DNA of 64,000 bases from NCBI GenBank assembly GCA_021647315.1, contig JAKIUY010000002.1, positions 1-64,000 of the forward strand. The letters run 5' to 3'. The DNA is from Victivallaceae bacterium (GTDB taxonomy: Bacteria; Verrucomicrobiota; Lentisphaeria; Victivallales; Victivallaceae). A program made the position numbers and the translations under genes. A model generated the notes under the pieces. That model was given only the letters and a program-made list of their open reading frames with translations, made no database searches and was not told the DNA's origin. Shown here piece after piece: positions 1 through 8,782 of the stretch. Each line of letters starts with the position of its first letter. Within the stretch, counting starts at the first letter, position 1.

Positions 1-19
1 TTGCGGTGTTTACTATCAT
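1..19 (-). CDS. Start of a gene running off the left edge
   Basis: On the minus strand a GGAGG Shine-Dalgarno sequence lies seven bases before an ATG at 19-17, followed by an open frame reading MIVNTA to the window edge. Only six codons are visible, so no family can be named. The strong ribosome binding site is the whole of the evidence. Confidence 0.35.
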
Positions 20-100
20 AGGGTTCCTCCATTGTTAAGTTTTTGAGATTATTTAACTTAATGGTTGAACCCTTCTTTTGCTAATTAGTAGATTTTAAAA

Positions 101-123
101 GTTACAGGGCATTCGCCCGTAAC
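101..123. repeat. Short GC-rich hairpin in the left spacer
   Basis: GTTAC-A-GGGC and GCCC-GTAAC form a nine-pair stem with one bulged base and a four-base loop. It lies between the divergent edge gene and a decayed reading frame. There is no T run after it, so it is not a convincing intrinsic terminator. It may be a dispersed palindromic repeat. Confidence 0.4.
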
Positions 124-178
124 GGAAATTATACGAAGATTCTGGACAGGCAGAAGCTGGAATACGTTTTTTTATTAA

Positions 179-680
179 TTTTGTTCAGAAAAAAGACCAA
201 ACCATGGCAATGCCCTCAAAAAAATATTCAGCAGGTTTCAACGCAAATATCCTGAACTTGTTAAAAAAATTGTTGCTAAAATGCATCATAAACCAAAACT
301 TCCAGCAAGAGAAAACTCGAAAAGAATTAACAAAACAAAAGACCTAATAAACGCTATTGTTCAACGCAAAGATCCAATACTGCGTAAAAACACCCTTAAT
401 AAATTGCAAGTAATGCTATCGCCACAGTCATCAGAACAACAACAAATATTAGCATTAGCAGCCCTCCATTCATCGTTGACGGCTAAATTTGATCGCACCC
501 CTTTTCGTACTCTAATCCTACCTTTATTAAAATCAAAAAATGCAAAAATAAGAACAGTGAAAATAAGATAAAGAAGAATTAAAAATATCATCAAATTTAA
601 TACCTCAAAGAAACACTCTGGGATATATATTTTCAATAGTAAACAGCTCTGAAAGTGACATAAAAAAGGCATTCAGCTAG
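179..680 (+). pseudogene. Decayed HEAT-like repeat protein fragment
   Basis: An open frame runs from just after a stop at 176 without a usable start codon, passes through an internal ATG at 281 and stops at 569-571. Protein-like sequence continues in the +1 frame from about 567 (DKEELKISSNL...) to a stop at 678-680. The central part (QQILALAALHSSL, then TLILPLLKSKNAKIRTVKI) has the helix-pair rhythm of HEAT repeats. Missing start plus a frame change points to a remnant of a longer gene rather than a working 96-residue protein. The HEAT assignment is tentative. Confidence 0.4.
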
Positions 681-722
681 ACAGTAATGCAGAGCTCTGG
701 TCTACCAGTCCCATCAGTCCCA

Positions 723-2156
723 TCAGACATCAAAAATCTTGCCCGGGTTCAGGATATTATTCGGATCGAAGGCACGTTTCACCGTGCGCAACATATTAAT
801 ATACTCTTCCGAAACTACTTGATTCAGATATTTCTTCCGTTTGCAGCCCACACCATGTTCACCGGACAGACGACCACCCTGTTCACGGATCATCTGATAC
901 ATATCTTTCAGAATAACCGGTTGCATCGCCGCCCATTTTTTGTCATCCCAATCTTTGCGACACAATACTCTGGCATGAATATTACCGTCACCGGCATGGC
1001 CGAAACATGGTATCTGAACCTGATATTTAGCCGAAATTTCTTCAAGTTTGGCTATCGCGGCCGGAATTGATGCCGGTGGCACCACAATATCATCATTAAA
1101 CTGGCGCTTTTCAATTAAACTGAATGCCTCGGCAATATTACGGCGGACTTTCCAGATACGTTCTGATGTTGATGGATTATCTGCCACATAAACCTCAATT
1201 GCGCCAGCTTCCTGACAGAACTTACCGATAGTGATATATTGTTCCTCAATGACATCGCGATCCATGCCGTCAACCGAGATCAATAACATCGCACCGCAAT
1301 CTTCATAAGGCAGAGATTCATTCAAATACTCACACGCGGCTTGAACAGAATGTGAATCCATAAATTCAATAGAGGTTGGAATCACCCCGCCACCGGTCAT
1401 TATTTTAGGCACCGCGCTGATAGCGTCATCACTGGTTTTAAATAGACACAACAGATCAGCCTGTATTTTCGGCAGCGGAAGTAATTTCAAAATAATCTTA
1501 GTAAAAATACCTAATGTACCTTCAGACCCGACCATTAACTGAACCATATTATAACCAGTAACGTCTTTGACCAACTTTCCACCCAGTTCGATAATTTCAC
1601 CGGTTGGTGTAACAACTTCCAAGCCCAATACATAACGTGACGTTACACCATATTTGACCGCTTTACCACCACCGGCATTTTCAGCCACATTACCACCGAT
1701 AAAACAGGTCTCCAGGCTCATCGGATAACCGGCATAAAATAGATTAAACGGCTCTATATGTTCGTTAATATCATTAGCCACCACGCCCGGCTCAACCTCT
1801 ATCATCATATTATCTCGATCAACTTCCAGGATGCTGTTCATTCGATCAACACTAAGCACAAGTCCACCATAAATCGGGACAGCACCACCTGACAGTCCAC
1901 TGCCCGCACCACGCGGGGTGATCGGAATATTTTCCCGGTTAGCCAGTTTGATAATTGCAGCAATCTCCTCTGCGGTGCGTGGACGGATCGCCGCCGCCGG
2001 CATACTGACATAGTCACCAGGTGTTTCATCATGCGAGAACTGTTCCAAACGCTCAACATCATCATAAATAACATACTGTTCACCAACAATAGCTTTAAGG
2101 TTCTGCACCAACTCCAGGGTCAACTCATTATAGCTGTATCTTGTCTCCTTTAACAT
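723..2156 (-). CDS. glcD: FAD-binding oxidase, GlcD / D-lactate dehydrogenase family
   Basis: Flavoprotein of the GlcD/Dld (vanillyl-alcohol oxidase-like) family that oxidises a 2-hydroxyacid such as D-lactate or glycolate. The PCMH FAD-binding domain occupies roughly residues 40-220 with the glycine-rich PRGAGSGLSGG near residue 80. The FAD-oxidase C-terminal domain follows, with GHAGDGNIH and the closing EHGVGCKRK motif. The length of 477 residues is usual. It is the third gene of an operon, its start overlapping the end of etfA by seven bases. Adjacent etfBA is the arrangement of the electron-confurcating lactate dehydrogenase of Acetobacterium woodii (LctBCD), so Etf is the likely electron acceptor. 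No lactate permease or racemase is beside it, so the substrate is inferred. Confidence 0.88.
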   Translation of the reverse strand: MLKETRYSYNELTLELVQNLKAIVGEQYVIYDDVERLEQFSHDETPGDYVSMPAAAIRPRTAEEIAAIIKLANRENIPITPRGAGSGLSGGAVPIYGGLVLSVDRMNSILEVDRDNMMIEVEPGVVANDINEHIEPFNLFYAGYPMSLETCFIGGNVAENAGGGKAVKYGVTSRYVLGLEVVTPTGEIIELGGKLVKDVTGYNMVQLMVGSEGTLGIFTKIILKLLPLPKIQADLLCLFKTSDDAISAVPKIMTGGGVIPTSIEFMDSHSVQAACEYLNESLPYEDCGAMLLISVDGMDRDVIEEQYITIGKFCQEAGAIEVYVADNPSTSERIWKVRRNIAEAFSLIEKRQFNDDIVVPPASIPAAIAKLEEISAKYQVQIPCFGHAGDGNIHARVLCRKDWDDKKWAAMQPVILKDMYQMIREQGGRLSGEHGVGCKRKKYLNQVVSEEYINMLRTVKRAFDPNNILNPGKIFDV

Positions 2157-3145
2157 GACAATTCTCCATTTTTAATCTTTTCAATCAATGCCGGGATCAC
2201 TTCAAACAGATCACCGACAATACCAATATCGGCAACTTTGAATATCTGTGCTTCTGGATCGGTATTGATAGCAATAATATTATCTGCAGTCTGCATGCCG
2301 GCCAACTGTTGAATTGCCCCGGAGACGCCAATAGAGACGCACAGTTTAGGATTAATCGTCTTGCCGCTCAATCCGACCTGATGCGGATAACTCAGCCAAC
2401 CACGATCCACGACGTCACGGGTAGCACCCAGGGCGGCACCCAATGCATCACACAGTTCATAAATCAACGGCAGATTTTCAGCCCGTTTAATGCCCCGGCC
2501 GACAATTACCACTTTTTCAGCATCCTGTAACAACAGTTCGTCGGTTGCAGCTTCAAAACCAATCACTTTAGTCTGTGATTTTAGTCTAGTTGCATTCGGT
2601 TTAATTCTGATAAGTTCACCACTCCTACCAGATTGTGGCACTGCCGGGCGACCTGAATGAGGTCGGACCGTTGCCATTTGTGGGCGACATTCAGGCGTTT
2701 TTATTGTTGCCATAATATTACCGCCAATCGCGGGACGGGTCTGTAACAGAAGCCCGGTATCAGCTTCAATATCAAGTTCAGTACAATCGGCGGTCAATCC
2801 GGCATGCGCACTCATCGCGGCATAAGGCATTACCGTACGCCCGGTTGTCGTCGCCGCTGCGATAATTATTTCAGGCTGATACTGTTCAATCAAATCGACC
2901 AGACAAGCGGCGTAAGGTTCGGGATTAAAATCCTTCAGTTCGGGTGCTTCTACAGCAAAAACCACATCCGCACCACATTCAATCAGCCTATTCAGTTCGC
3001 TTTCAGGGAGTTCTGCACCGATCTGCACGGCACATAGCCGGCTCTTTTTTTTCTCAGCCAAAACAGCTGCCCGTTTCAGTAGTTCAAATGCCACAGTTTC
3101 AAGCTGTCCATTAAATTGTTCTGATAATATCCATACATCTGACAT
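2150..3145 (-). CDS. etfA: Electron transfer flavoprotein alpha subunit
   Basis: Alpha subunit of the heterodimeric electron transfer flavoprotein. The N-terminal half has the ETF alpha/beta fold, and the C-terminal FAD-binding half shows VVDRGWLSYPHQVGLSG and the Sxgv-type ...CVSIGVSGAIQ motif near residues 240-290. At 331 residues it is the short form without the N-terminal ferredoxin-like extension found in some confurcating lactate dehydrogenases. Its start codon overlaps the last base of etfB and it overlaps the oxidase gene downstream, so the three are translationally coupled. It should carry electrons between the 2-hydroxyacid oxidase and NAD/ferredoxin or a membrane quinone reductase. 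Which of these cannot be decided here. Confidence 0.93.
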   Translation of the reverse strand: MSDVWILSEQFNGQLETVAFELLKRAAVLAEKKKSRLCAVQIGAELPESELNRLIECGADVVFAVEAPELKDFNPEPYAACLVDLIEQYQPEIIIAAATTTGRTVMPYAAMSAHAGLTADCTELDIEADTGLLLQTRPAIGGNIMATIKTPECRPQMATVRPHSGRPAVPQSGRSGELIRIKPNATRLKSQTKVIGFEAATDELLLQDAEKVVIVGRGIKRAENLPLIYELCDALGAALGATRDVVDRGWLSYPHQVGLSGKTINPKLCVSIGVSGAIQQLAGMQTADNIIAINTDPEAQIFKVADIGIVGDLFEVIPALIEKIKNGELSC

Positions 3146-3942
3146 TATACCACCTCCCTTTCCTGTAGAAAATTATATAGTCGCTCAACAGAGAGAGCGA
3201 CTCCAGCTTCATCTTCAGCAGTGTGTATTTCACATTCACGCGTCACTTTTGGTCGAAAAATCTTGACCACACGGGTAGGAGATCCTTTAAGCCCAATCAA
3301 TTTCAAATCAAGCTTCAAATCATCAAAAGAGAGTATTGGCATTATTGTTTCGCGTGCCCGAATCTTACCATCCAGCGTCGGCAATCGCGGATCACTGACC
3401 TCTTTGACCACAGTTAAAACACCCGGCAGTTGCATACTGACCTTTTCTTCACCATGCTCCACCAAACGGGTAACAGTTAATGCCCCATCAGTCCAATCAT
3501 TTACTCCGTTAACATAAGTCGTTACCGGCAACTTAAGATGTGCCGCCACCTCCGGCCCCACCTGCCCCGTATCGCCGTCCGTGGCACGTTCACCGCAGAT
3601 AATCAGATCATAATCGCCGATAGTTTTAATCGCCTCGCCCAGCACATAAGCAGTACCCCAGGTATCTGATCCGGCAAAAGCCCGATCACTGACCAGTATC
3701 GCCTGGTCGATCCCCATTGCCAATGCCTCTTTCAAGGCAGTTGCGGCCTGTGGAGGCCCCATACTGATTGCAATAATTTCCCCGCCAAAACGTTCTTTCA
3801 ATATCAGAGCAGCTTCAATCGAATACAAATCCAATGGATTAACAATTGATTCCACCCCATCACGAATAACTGTTCCAGTCTTTTCATCCATCTTGACCGA
3901 ACGTGTTTCCGGCACCTGTTTTATAGGTACAACAATTCGCAT
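3145..3942 (-). CDS. etfB: Electron transfer flavoprotein beta subunit
   Basis: Beta subunit of ETF. It begins MRIVVPIKQVPET and contains NPLDLYSIEAAL, CGERATDGDTGQVGPEVA and the recognition-loop region VKEVSDPRLPTL. In the family, a variant of the DGDTGQVGP segment is typical of the bifurcating/confurcating NAD-linked ETFs, which fits its pairing with a GlcD-type dehydrogenase. First structural gene of the operon, 88 bases downstream of the GntR regulator gene and in the same direction. Length is normal. Confidence 0.93.
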   Translation of the reverse strand: MRIVVPIKQVPETRSVKMDEKTGTVIRDGVESIVNPLDLYSIEAALILKERFGGEIIAISMGPPQAATALKEALAMGIDQAILVSDRAFAGSDTWGTAYVLGEAIKTIGDYDLIICGERATDGDTGQVGPEVAAHLKLPVTTYVNGVNDWTDGALTVTRLVEHGEEKVSMQLPGVLTVVKEVSDPRLPTLDGKIRARETIMPILSFDDLKLDLKLIGLKGSPTRVVKIFRPKVTRECEIHTAEDEAGVALSVERLYNFLQEREVV

Positions 3943-4030
3943 TTTTTCATTCCTTTTTTTATTAGTGATACTGTTACGACAATAATAGCATGGGACTCAT
4001 GGAACTCATAGACGCCAGCACCCAGCACCA

Positions 4031-4660
4031 TTACTGAAACAGCCATCTCGCCAAACCGGCAATATGTTCACGCATCAAAGTTTCAGCTTTAGCCGGATCA
4101 TTGACTGTCTGCGCCAATTCACTGTGAGTAACCGTAATTTCCCGGCGTTTTATCCGTGGCGCGACCGCACTCAGATCCGCCCTGATCAGTGACGTTTGAA
4201 AATTAAACTTTGCCAATTCCTGTTTAAGCGTCTCGCTGCCACAACGGTTAATGATAAACTGATGAAAATCCTCATCCAGCTGAAATGCCTCATCCCAGCG
4301 ACCCGCTTGGCGGGCAGTGTCGGTAGTTTCCGCCAATTTTAATAATTCATCACACTCATCAGCATCAAAACGTTCCACGGCATTCCGAAACGCTAAACCT
4401 TCAAGCACTTCGCGGATATCGAACATTTCCCGAACTTCAGCCAAAGAAAAACGTTTAACAAATGTCCCGAGATTGGGAACTGAAACTAAAATCCCCTCAC
4501 TGCTCAAACGGCGAATTACTTCCCTAATCGGAGTCCGGCTAACACCGAAATACAACGCCAGATCCTGTTCAACAATCCTGCTTTCAGCTGGCAATTCACC
4601 GCTCTTTATTTTATTCCTGAGTTGCCTGCAAATCTTTTCAATATTAGTCTGCTTAGCCAT
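4031..4660 (-). CDS. GntR-family regulator with FCD effector domain
   Basis: A 209-residue FadR/LldR-like regulator. The winged helix is at about residues 8-72 (LALYFGVSRTPIREVIRRLSSEG) and is followed by an all-helical FCD ligand domain with EVREMFDIREVLEGLAFRNA and the metal-binding type histidines DFHQFII and REHIAGL. GntR/FCD proteins of this kind commonly repress lactate or other organic-acid operons and release DNA on binding the substrate. It heads the etfB-etfA-glcD operon. A GAAGGTG ribosome binding site supports this start, and a perfect ATTGTATACAAT palindrome sits 27 bases upstream, so autoregulation is likely. Confidence 0.88.
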   Translation of the reverse strand: MAKQTNIEKICRQLRNKIKSGELPAESRIVEQDLALYFGVSRTPIREVIRRLSSEGILVSVPNLGTFVKRFSLAEVREMFDIREVLEGLAFRNAVERFDADECDELLKLAETTDTARQAGRWDEAFQLDEDFHQFIINRCGSETLKQELAKFNFQTSLIRADLSAVAPRIKRREITVTHSELAQTVNDPAKAETLMREHIAGLARWLFQ

Positions 4661-4686
4661 TTAACACCTTCAATGATTGTATTTTA

Positions 4687-4698
4687 ATTGTATACAAT
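4687..4698. promoter_or_regulatory. ATTGTATACAAT palindrome, probable GntR operator
   Basis: A perfect 12-base palindrome in the leader of the GntR-etfBA-glcD operon. TTGTATACAA cores are typical of FCD-type GntR operators. A partial second copy (ATTGTAT on the complementary face) lies just nearer the gene at about 4675-4681. Function is inferred from position and the neighbouring regulator. Confidence 0.6.
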
Positions 4699-4860
4699 AC
4701 TGCTTAATAAAAATATTCCAAGCTAAATCAGAGCCTATTCATGAATATAAACAGAGAACCCAATACATCACTAAGGGATAGTTATTTTCACCGTTATAAA
4801 CTCGTTGTTTTTCTACAACACCTTGATAAGCTACCAAAAAGTTTTTACATACTTTTGCAA

Positions 4861-5847
4861 TTACCTTTGATTTTCCAGGAAATACATCTGCAGGACACCT
4901 TTACCTTTAACTTCGGTTAAATCGCGTTTAACAAAATTAAATTTGCCACTTAACAACTGGTACGTAGTGTCTGAAATATTGATTTTCATCGGCTCTGAAT
5001 GCCGTTCCATCCGGGCAGCGATATTGATAGTATCTCCGAAAATATCATAAATATATTTTTCCGTCCCGACAATTCCGCCAACGACCTTACCTGAATGGAT
5101 GCCTACTCTAATCTGCCATTTGAATTTTGCTGTACGATTGCGTTCATTCAGATATTCGACAACCTCAATTGCGGCATTAATAATATTTTCACTATGGTTA
5201 TCGTCAGCAGTCGGCATTCCTGAGACTCCAAGGTAAGCGTCGCCAATAGTTTTGATTCTTTCACAACCGTTTTTAATAAATATCCGGTCAAAAACGGTAA
5301 AAATAGTACTGAGCTCACTGATAACCTCTCTCGGCTCCATCTTGGCGGCGTTTTGAGTAAAATCAACAATATCGGAAAAGAAGACGGAAACATGTTCAAA
5401 GCATTCAGGCACACTTTTGCCATACTCTTTCAATTCATGAGCAACTCGTTCAGGTAAAATATTTTTAAGCAATTTTTCCGATTTATGCTGAGCGTTCAAC
5501 AGCTCTTCCTGCAATTCAAGCATCTTTAAATTGGCCTCAGCAAGCTGCCACTTCTGTTTTTCAAGTGCCTCCTGTTTCTCCATAAGCGTAACATTAGCTT
5601 CAGCCAATTTAAAATTAGCGCTCTCCTGCTCTTTGATTGAACTGCTGGCAACCACATTAGCCGCTTTACACTGGCTGTTAGCACGTTTTATACTAAAAAT
5701 TTCCAGTGCCATACTTCTGATTACCTCAATCAACTGCACTGCGTTCGTCGACCGGTATGAGTTTCGAAAAAAAAGCACTGTCAATATCACAAAAGCCGCG
5801 ATAGCAAAAATAAAAAGCATAAAAAGAGTTATAATGTCATTATCCAT
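4861..5847 (-). CDS. Membrane-anchored class III adenylate/guanylate cyclase
   Basis: Makes a cyclic nucleotide, most likely cAMP, from the nucleoside triphosphate at the membrane. One N-terminal membrane helix (about residues 6-28) is followed by a long coiled coil (about 75-130) rich in E, K, Q and L, then the class III catalytic domain (about 148-320). Both metal aspartates are visible (VFFSDIVDFT and IKTIGDAYLG). The purine-recognition pair is Lys (ERIKTIGD) and Asp (YDIFGDTIN), the adenylyl-cyclase combination, and the transition-state Asn and Arg follow in TINIAARME. No recognisable sensor domain. Divergent from the HD-hydrolase gene across a 219-base spacer containing an inverted repeat. 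Confidence 0.85.
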   Translation of the reverse strand: MDNDIITLFMLFIFAIAAFVILTVLFFRNSYRSTNAVQLIEVIRSMALEIFSIKRANSQCKAANVVASSSIKEQESANFKLAEANVTLMEKQEALEKQKWQLAEANLKMLELQEELLNAQHKSEKLLKNILPERVAHELKEYGKSVPECFEHVSVFFSDIVDFTQNAAKMEPREVISELSTIFTVFDRIFIKNGCERIKTIGDAYLGVSGMPTADDNHSENIINAAIEVVEYLNERNRTAKFKWQIRVGIHSGKVVGGIVGTEKYIYDIFGDTINIAARMERHSEPMKINISDTTYQLLSGKFNFVKRDLTEVKGKGVLQMYFLENQR

Positions 5848-5958
5848 AAAATTTTTCTCATAAACGTTTGCGTAATACTATATGTTAATTTATATTGAAT
5901 TATATAAAATACAACTGCAAGCGGTTTATTGCCCCCTATTTCAAGGCACAGTTGTTTT

Positions 5959-5980
5959 GTGAAATTGATATAAATTTCAC
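5959..5980. promoter_or_regulatory. Inverted repeat between the cyclase and HD genes
   Basis: GTGAAATT and AATTTCAC form perfect eight-base arms around a six-base GATATA centre. It lies in the only spacer available for the two divergent promoters, so it is a reasonable operator for a dimeric regulator. The spacing is not that of a CRP site, which needs a six-base gap between TGTGA and TCACA. Confidence 0.4.
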
Positions 5981-6099
5981 GAACGGTATGTAAGTGCCCC
6001 ATAACGGGTAGGTTTCAGTTTATTATTTAAGTTGAAATTAAAAAAATAAAAATTATAAATTCAACTATGCGCAGTATAAAAGAACAAGGTAGTTTGACA

Positions 6100-6693
6100 A
6101 TGGATTTTTACCGTGTGAAAAAACATCTGATAAAACGGCTGGAGACGGAACTTTCGCCTCAGCACTATTATCACGGGTCATATCATACCATTGATGTGAT
6201 TAATGCTGTTGAAGAGATCGCTGCAAATGAAAATATCAAAGGGGACGACCTGGTAATATTAAAGACTGCCGCTCTTTTTCACGACGCCGGCTTTCTCCAT
6301 CAACACGCCTGTAACGAAACAATTGCCTGTGAAATATCTCGGGCAACTCTGGGAAATTTTGGCTACGACAATCGGCAAATTGAAATAATCTGCCGAATAA
6401 TAATGGCCACGGCCCTGCCGCACAACCCAAAAAATATTCTTGAAGATATTATCTGTGATGCCGATCTCGACTACATCGGCACTGACGAAGCAACCTACGT
6501 TAAACATTCCGAACGCTTACGTTGTGAACTTGCCGAATTCGGTTTATCAATGGATGCCCGTGAATGGCTTGAAATGCAGATAATGTTTCTGGAATCCCAC
6601 AAATTTTTCACTAAAACAAATCAACAGCGCCGTGAGCCGGTGAAACAAACAATTCTTAAGCATCTCAAGCAAAAGATGAAAGAACTTAATTAA
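6100..6693 (+). CDS. HD-superfamily metal-dependent phosphohydrolase
   Basis: About 197 residues with the HD metal site: YHGSYHTIDV, FHDAGF (the HD pair), ATALPHNP and CDADLDYIG. Such proteins hydrolyse phosphate esters, often nucleotides. I chose ATG 6100 because AAGGT lies about nine bases before it; an upstream in-frame ATG at 6067 has no ribosome binding site. The gene is divergent from a class III cyclase and 80 bases upstream of a Ser/Thr kinase. A role in breaking down the cyclic nucleotide is an attractive inference but is not shown by the sequence. The family is broad. Confidence 0.75.
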   Translation: MDFYRVKKHLIKRLETELSPQHYYHGSYHTIDVINAVEEIAANENIKGDDLVILKTAALFHDAGFLHQHACNETIACEISRATLGNFGYDNRQIEIICRIIMATALPHNPKNILEDIICDADLDYIGTDEATYVKHSERLRCELAEFGLSMDAREWLEMQIMFLESHKFFTKTNQQRREPVKQTILKHLKQKMKELN

Positions 6694-6773
6694 CTTTACA
6701 AAAACGTAATGGAGCTGCTTAGGTATGCTCAATACTGAATTTCATACAGACAAAACTACAAACGGAGAGGATT

Positions 6774-7895
6774 ATGGCAGTTTTTTCAAGCAATGTAAAA
6801 TATGAGGTTATTAACCTGATTGCAGAAGGCGGCATGGGCACAGTTTATAAGGCAAAGAAGAAAGGGGTCGATGGATTTGAAAAAATAGTTGCGATAAAAA
6901 CTATGCTTGACAGTTACACCAGCGATAAAGTTCTCGTAAAACGTTTCATTGAAGAAGCAAAAATGGTCGCCGACCTGGTTCATGAAAATATTGTTCAGAT
7001 TTATCAGCTAGACAAATATAAAGGTAATTACTTTTTTGTACTTGAATTCGTTGACGGTATCTCATTGTTTGATTTTATTGAATTCCATATACAAACACGA
7101 AAAATATTGCCGGAAAATCTGGCGGTATTCATTACCAGCCGAATCGCACGCGGTCTGGCATACGCTCATACCCGCCGGGACACTTCCGGTCAGGTGATGA
7201 ATATCGTTCACTGTGATGTCTGTCCGCATAATATCCTTATCACCAGCGAAGGCTTGCCCAAGCTGACCGATTTCGGTATCGCCAAGGCCAAAAGCATGAC
7301 AGACTACAGCTCAATATCAGGAAAATTACCGTTTATGTCACCTGAACAGGCGACAGGCAGTGATATAGACTTCCGTTCAGACATCTATTCCCTCGGTGCT
7401 GTATTATTCTATATGCTGACCGGAGATTCTATTCGTGATATGAATGAAGACATAAAAGTTATTCTGAAACAGGCAAAAAATAACCTGATCCAATGGCATA
7501 AACTATCACCGGAGACTCCATCGGAACTTCAGGAGATCCTAGCTAAAATGCTGGCGACGAATCCGGCAGAACGCTATCAGGCAACGACTGAACTGGCCCG
7601 TGACCTGGAGTATCATATCTACAAATCTGGCTACGGTCCGACCGTTGTCACACTTGCGGAATATATGCATAAATTTATGCCCGGCAAATTTATGACCGCC
7701 ACCGATATGCCTAAAACAGATGAGCTTGAACATACGATCCCGATGAATACCGATAATTTACAACCGGACAATTCACCAATCATGGAAGAAGACAAGACGG
7801 TTGTACTGCCGGCATCATATTTTGAGGAGAAAGCGGCACGGACATCAAAACTGCCGCGAACAGTAGTTATCCCTGATAAACACTTCAAAACCTGA
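6774..7895 (+). CDS. Serine/threonine protein kinase (Hanks type)
   Basis: Cytoplasmic kinase of 373 residues. The catalytic domain spans about residues 8-280 with the glycine loop AEGGMGTVYKA, the ATP lysine in VAIKTM, the helix-C glutamate in FIEEAK, the catalytic loop HCDVCPHNIL, DFGIAK and SPEQ. The catalytic loop is unusual: the usual Arg and Lys of HRDxKPxN are both cysteine here, although the Asp and Asn are kept. The C-terminal 90 residues hold three similar Thr-Val motifs (HTIPM, KTVVLP, RTVVIP) that could be autophosphorylation sites for an FHA partner. No membrane segment or sensor domain. A GGAGAGG site precedes the start. Confidence 0.88.
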   Translation: MAVFSSNVKYEVINLIAEGGMGTVYKAKKKGVDGFEKIVAIKTMLDSYTSDKVLVKRFIEEAKMVADLVHENIVQIYQLDKYKGNYFFVLEFVDGISLFDFIEFHIQTRKILPENLAVFITSRIARGLAYAHTRRDTSGQVMNIVHCDVCPHNILITSEGLPKLTDFGIAKAKSMTDYSSISGKLPFMSPEQATGSDIDFRSDIYSLGAVLFYMLTGDSIRDMNEDIKVILKQAKNNLIQWHKLSPETPSELQEILAKMLATNPAERYQATTELARDLEYHIYKSGYGPTVVTLAEYMHKFMPGKFMTATDMPKTDELEHTIPMNTDNLQPDNSPIMEEDKTVVLPASYFEEKAARTSKLPRTVVIPDKHFKT

Positions 7896-7917
7896 CCGTA
7901 CGGACAGGATTATGGAT

Positions 7918-8123
7918 CCACTCAAAAATAACTTGGATAATTATTGCGCTGGAAGCGGATTGCTAATCAAGGCACGCCCCGCACATAAATACTACATTTG
8001 TTCTGAACACAGCATATATATTAATATTTATGTGCTGAGACATAGTAGCACTATCTAAATATTTTCGTAACGCAGAGTAACGGTTCGCAGTCGAGTAAAA
8101 AATCCAAGTTATTCTTTTGTGGG
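7918..8123. repeat. 206-base spacer element with nested inverted repeats
   Basis: The outer arms 7918-7938 and 8102-8123 share twelve exact bases, AATAACTTGGAT, and are alike over about 21. An inner pair, GCACATAAATA at 7981-7991 and TATTTATGTGC at 8025-8035, is exact. The fragment fills most of the 260-base gap between the kinase and the DUF1456 gene and shows no coding frame. It could be a MITE-like insertion or a structured transcript. No target-site duplication was evident. Confidence 0.5.
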
Positions 8124-8155
8124 TTCTATAATAAAAAAACAGGAAAATTAAATTT

Positions 8156-8626
8156 ATGACTAATAACGATGTATTACGCAGTATCCGCTATACCTTCGAC
8201 TTCAATGATAAAAAAATGATTACCATATTTGAATTGGGTGGGCTGGAGGTCTCCAGAGCTGAAGTCAGTGATTGGCTGAAGCAGGAAGATGATTCGGCAT
8301 ATAAAAACTGCGCCGACACCAAACTGGCAAGATTTCTCAATGGACTGATCACCTATAAACGCGGCAAAAAAGATGGTCCGGAACCCATCCCGGAGAAAAA
8401 ACTTAATAACAATATCGTTTTTATGAAGCTGAAAATTGCCCTGAATCTGAAAGCCGATGAGATATTGGAAACTATCAACCGGGTTGGCATCCGCATCAGC
8501 AAACATGAATTAAGCGCGTTTTTCAGAAGGCCGGATCATAAACACTTCCGGCAGTGTAAAGATCAGATTTTACGCAATTTCCTCAAAGGGGTGCAGATAA
8601 AATACCGCCCTGACAGTTCCAGTTAA
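8156..8626 (+). CDS. DUF1456 (YehS-like) protein
   Basis: A 156-residue soluble protein with two tandem copies of the DUF1456 domain, about residues 3-70 and 80-148. Each has the pattern NNxxL(R)SIRY or NNxVFMKLKIAL followed by ...LxxxGxxxSxxEVSxWL or ...VGIRISKHELSAFFR and a terminal ILRNFLKGV or LARFLNGL. This matches Escherichia coli YehS in length and layout. The family is widespread and has no established function. Nothing nearby suggests one. Confidence 0.88.
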   Translation: MTNNDVLRSIRYTFDFNDKKMITIFELGGLEVSRAEVSDWLKQEDDSAYKNCADTKLARFLNGLITYKRGKKDGPEPIPEKKLNNNIVFMKLKIALNLKADEILETINRVGIRISKHELSAFFRRPDHKHFRQCKDQILRNFLKGVQIKYRPDSSS

Positions 8627-8782
8627 AAACAACAACCAGTCACAAATGGTTACGAATAAACGACTATGCCATGTAGAATACTTCAACATTATTGCCAGCA
8701 ATATCAATATATTAACCTAATAGGAAATTATTTCATCTGTCGCTATGCTCGGGTAGGTATTTTAGCCACTAATGCGCGAATA

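Noticed and set aside
5951-5985. CRP/cAMP site near the cyclase gene
   Set aside because: TGTGA and TCAC are present but separated by 14 rather than six bases.
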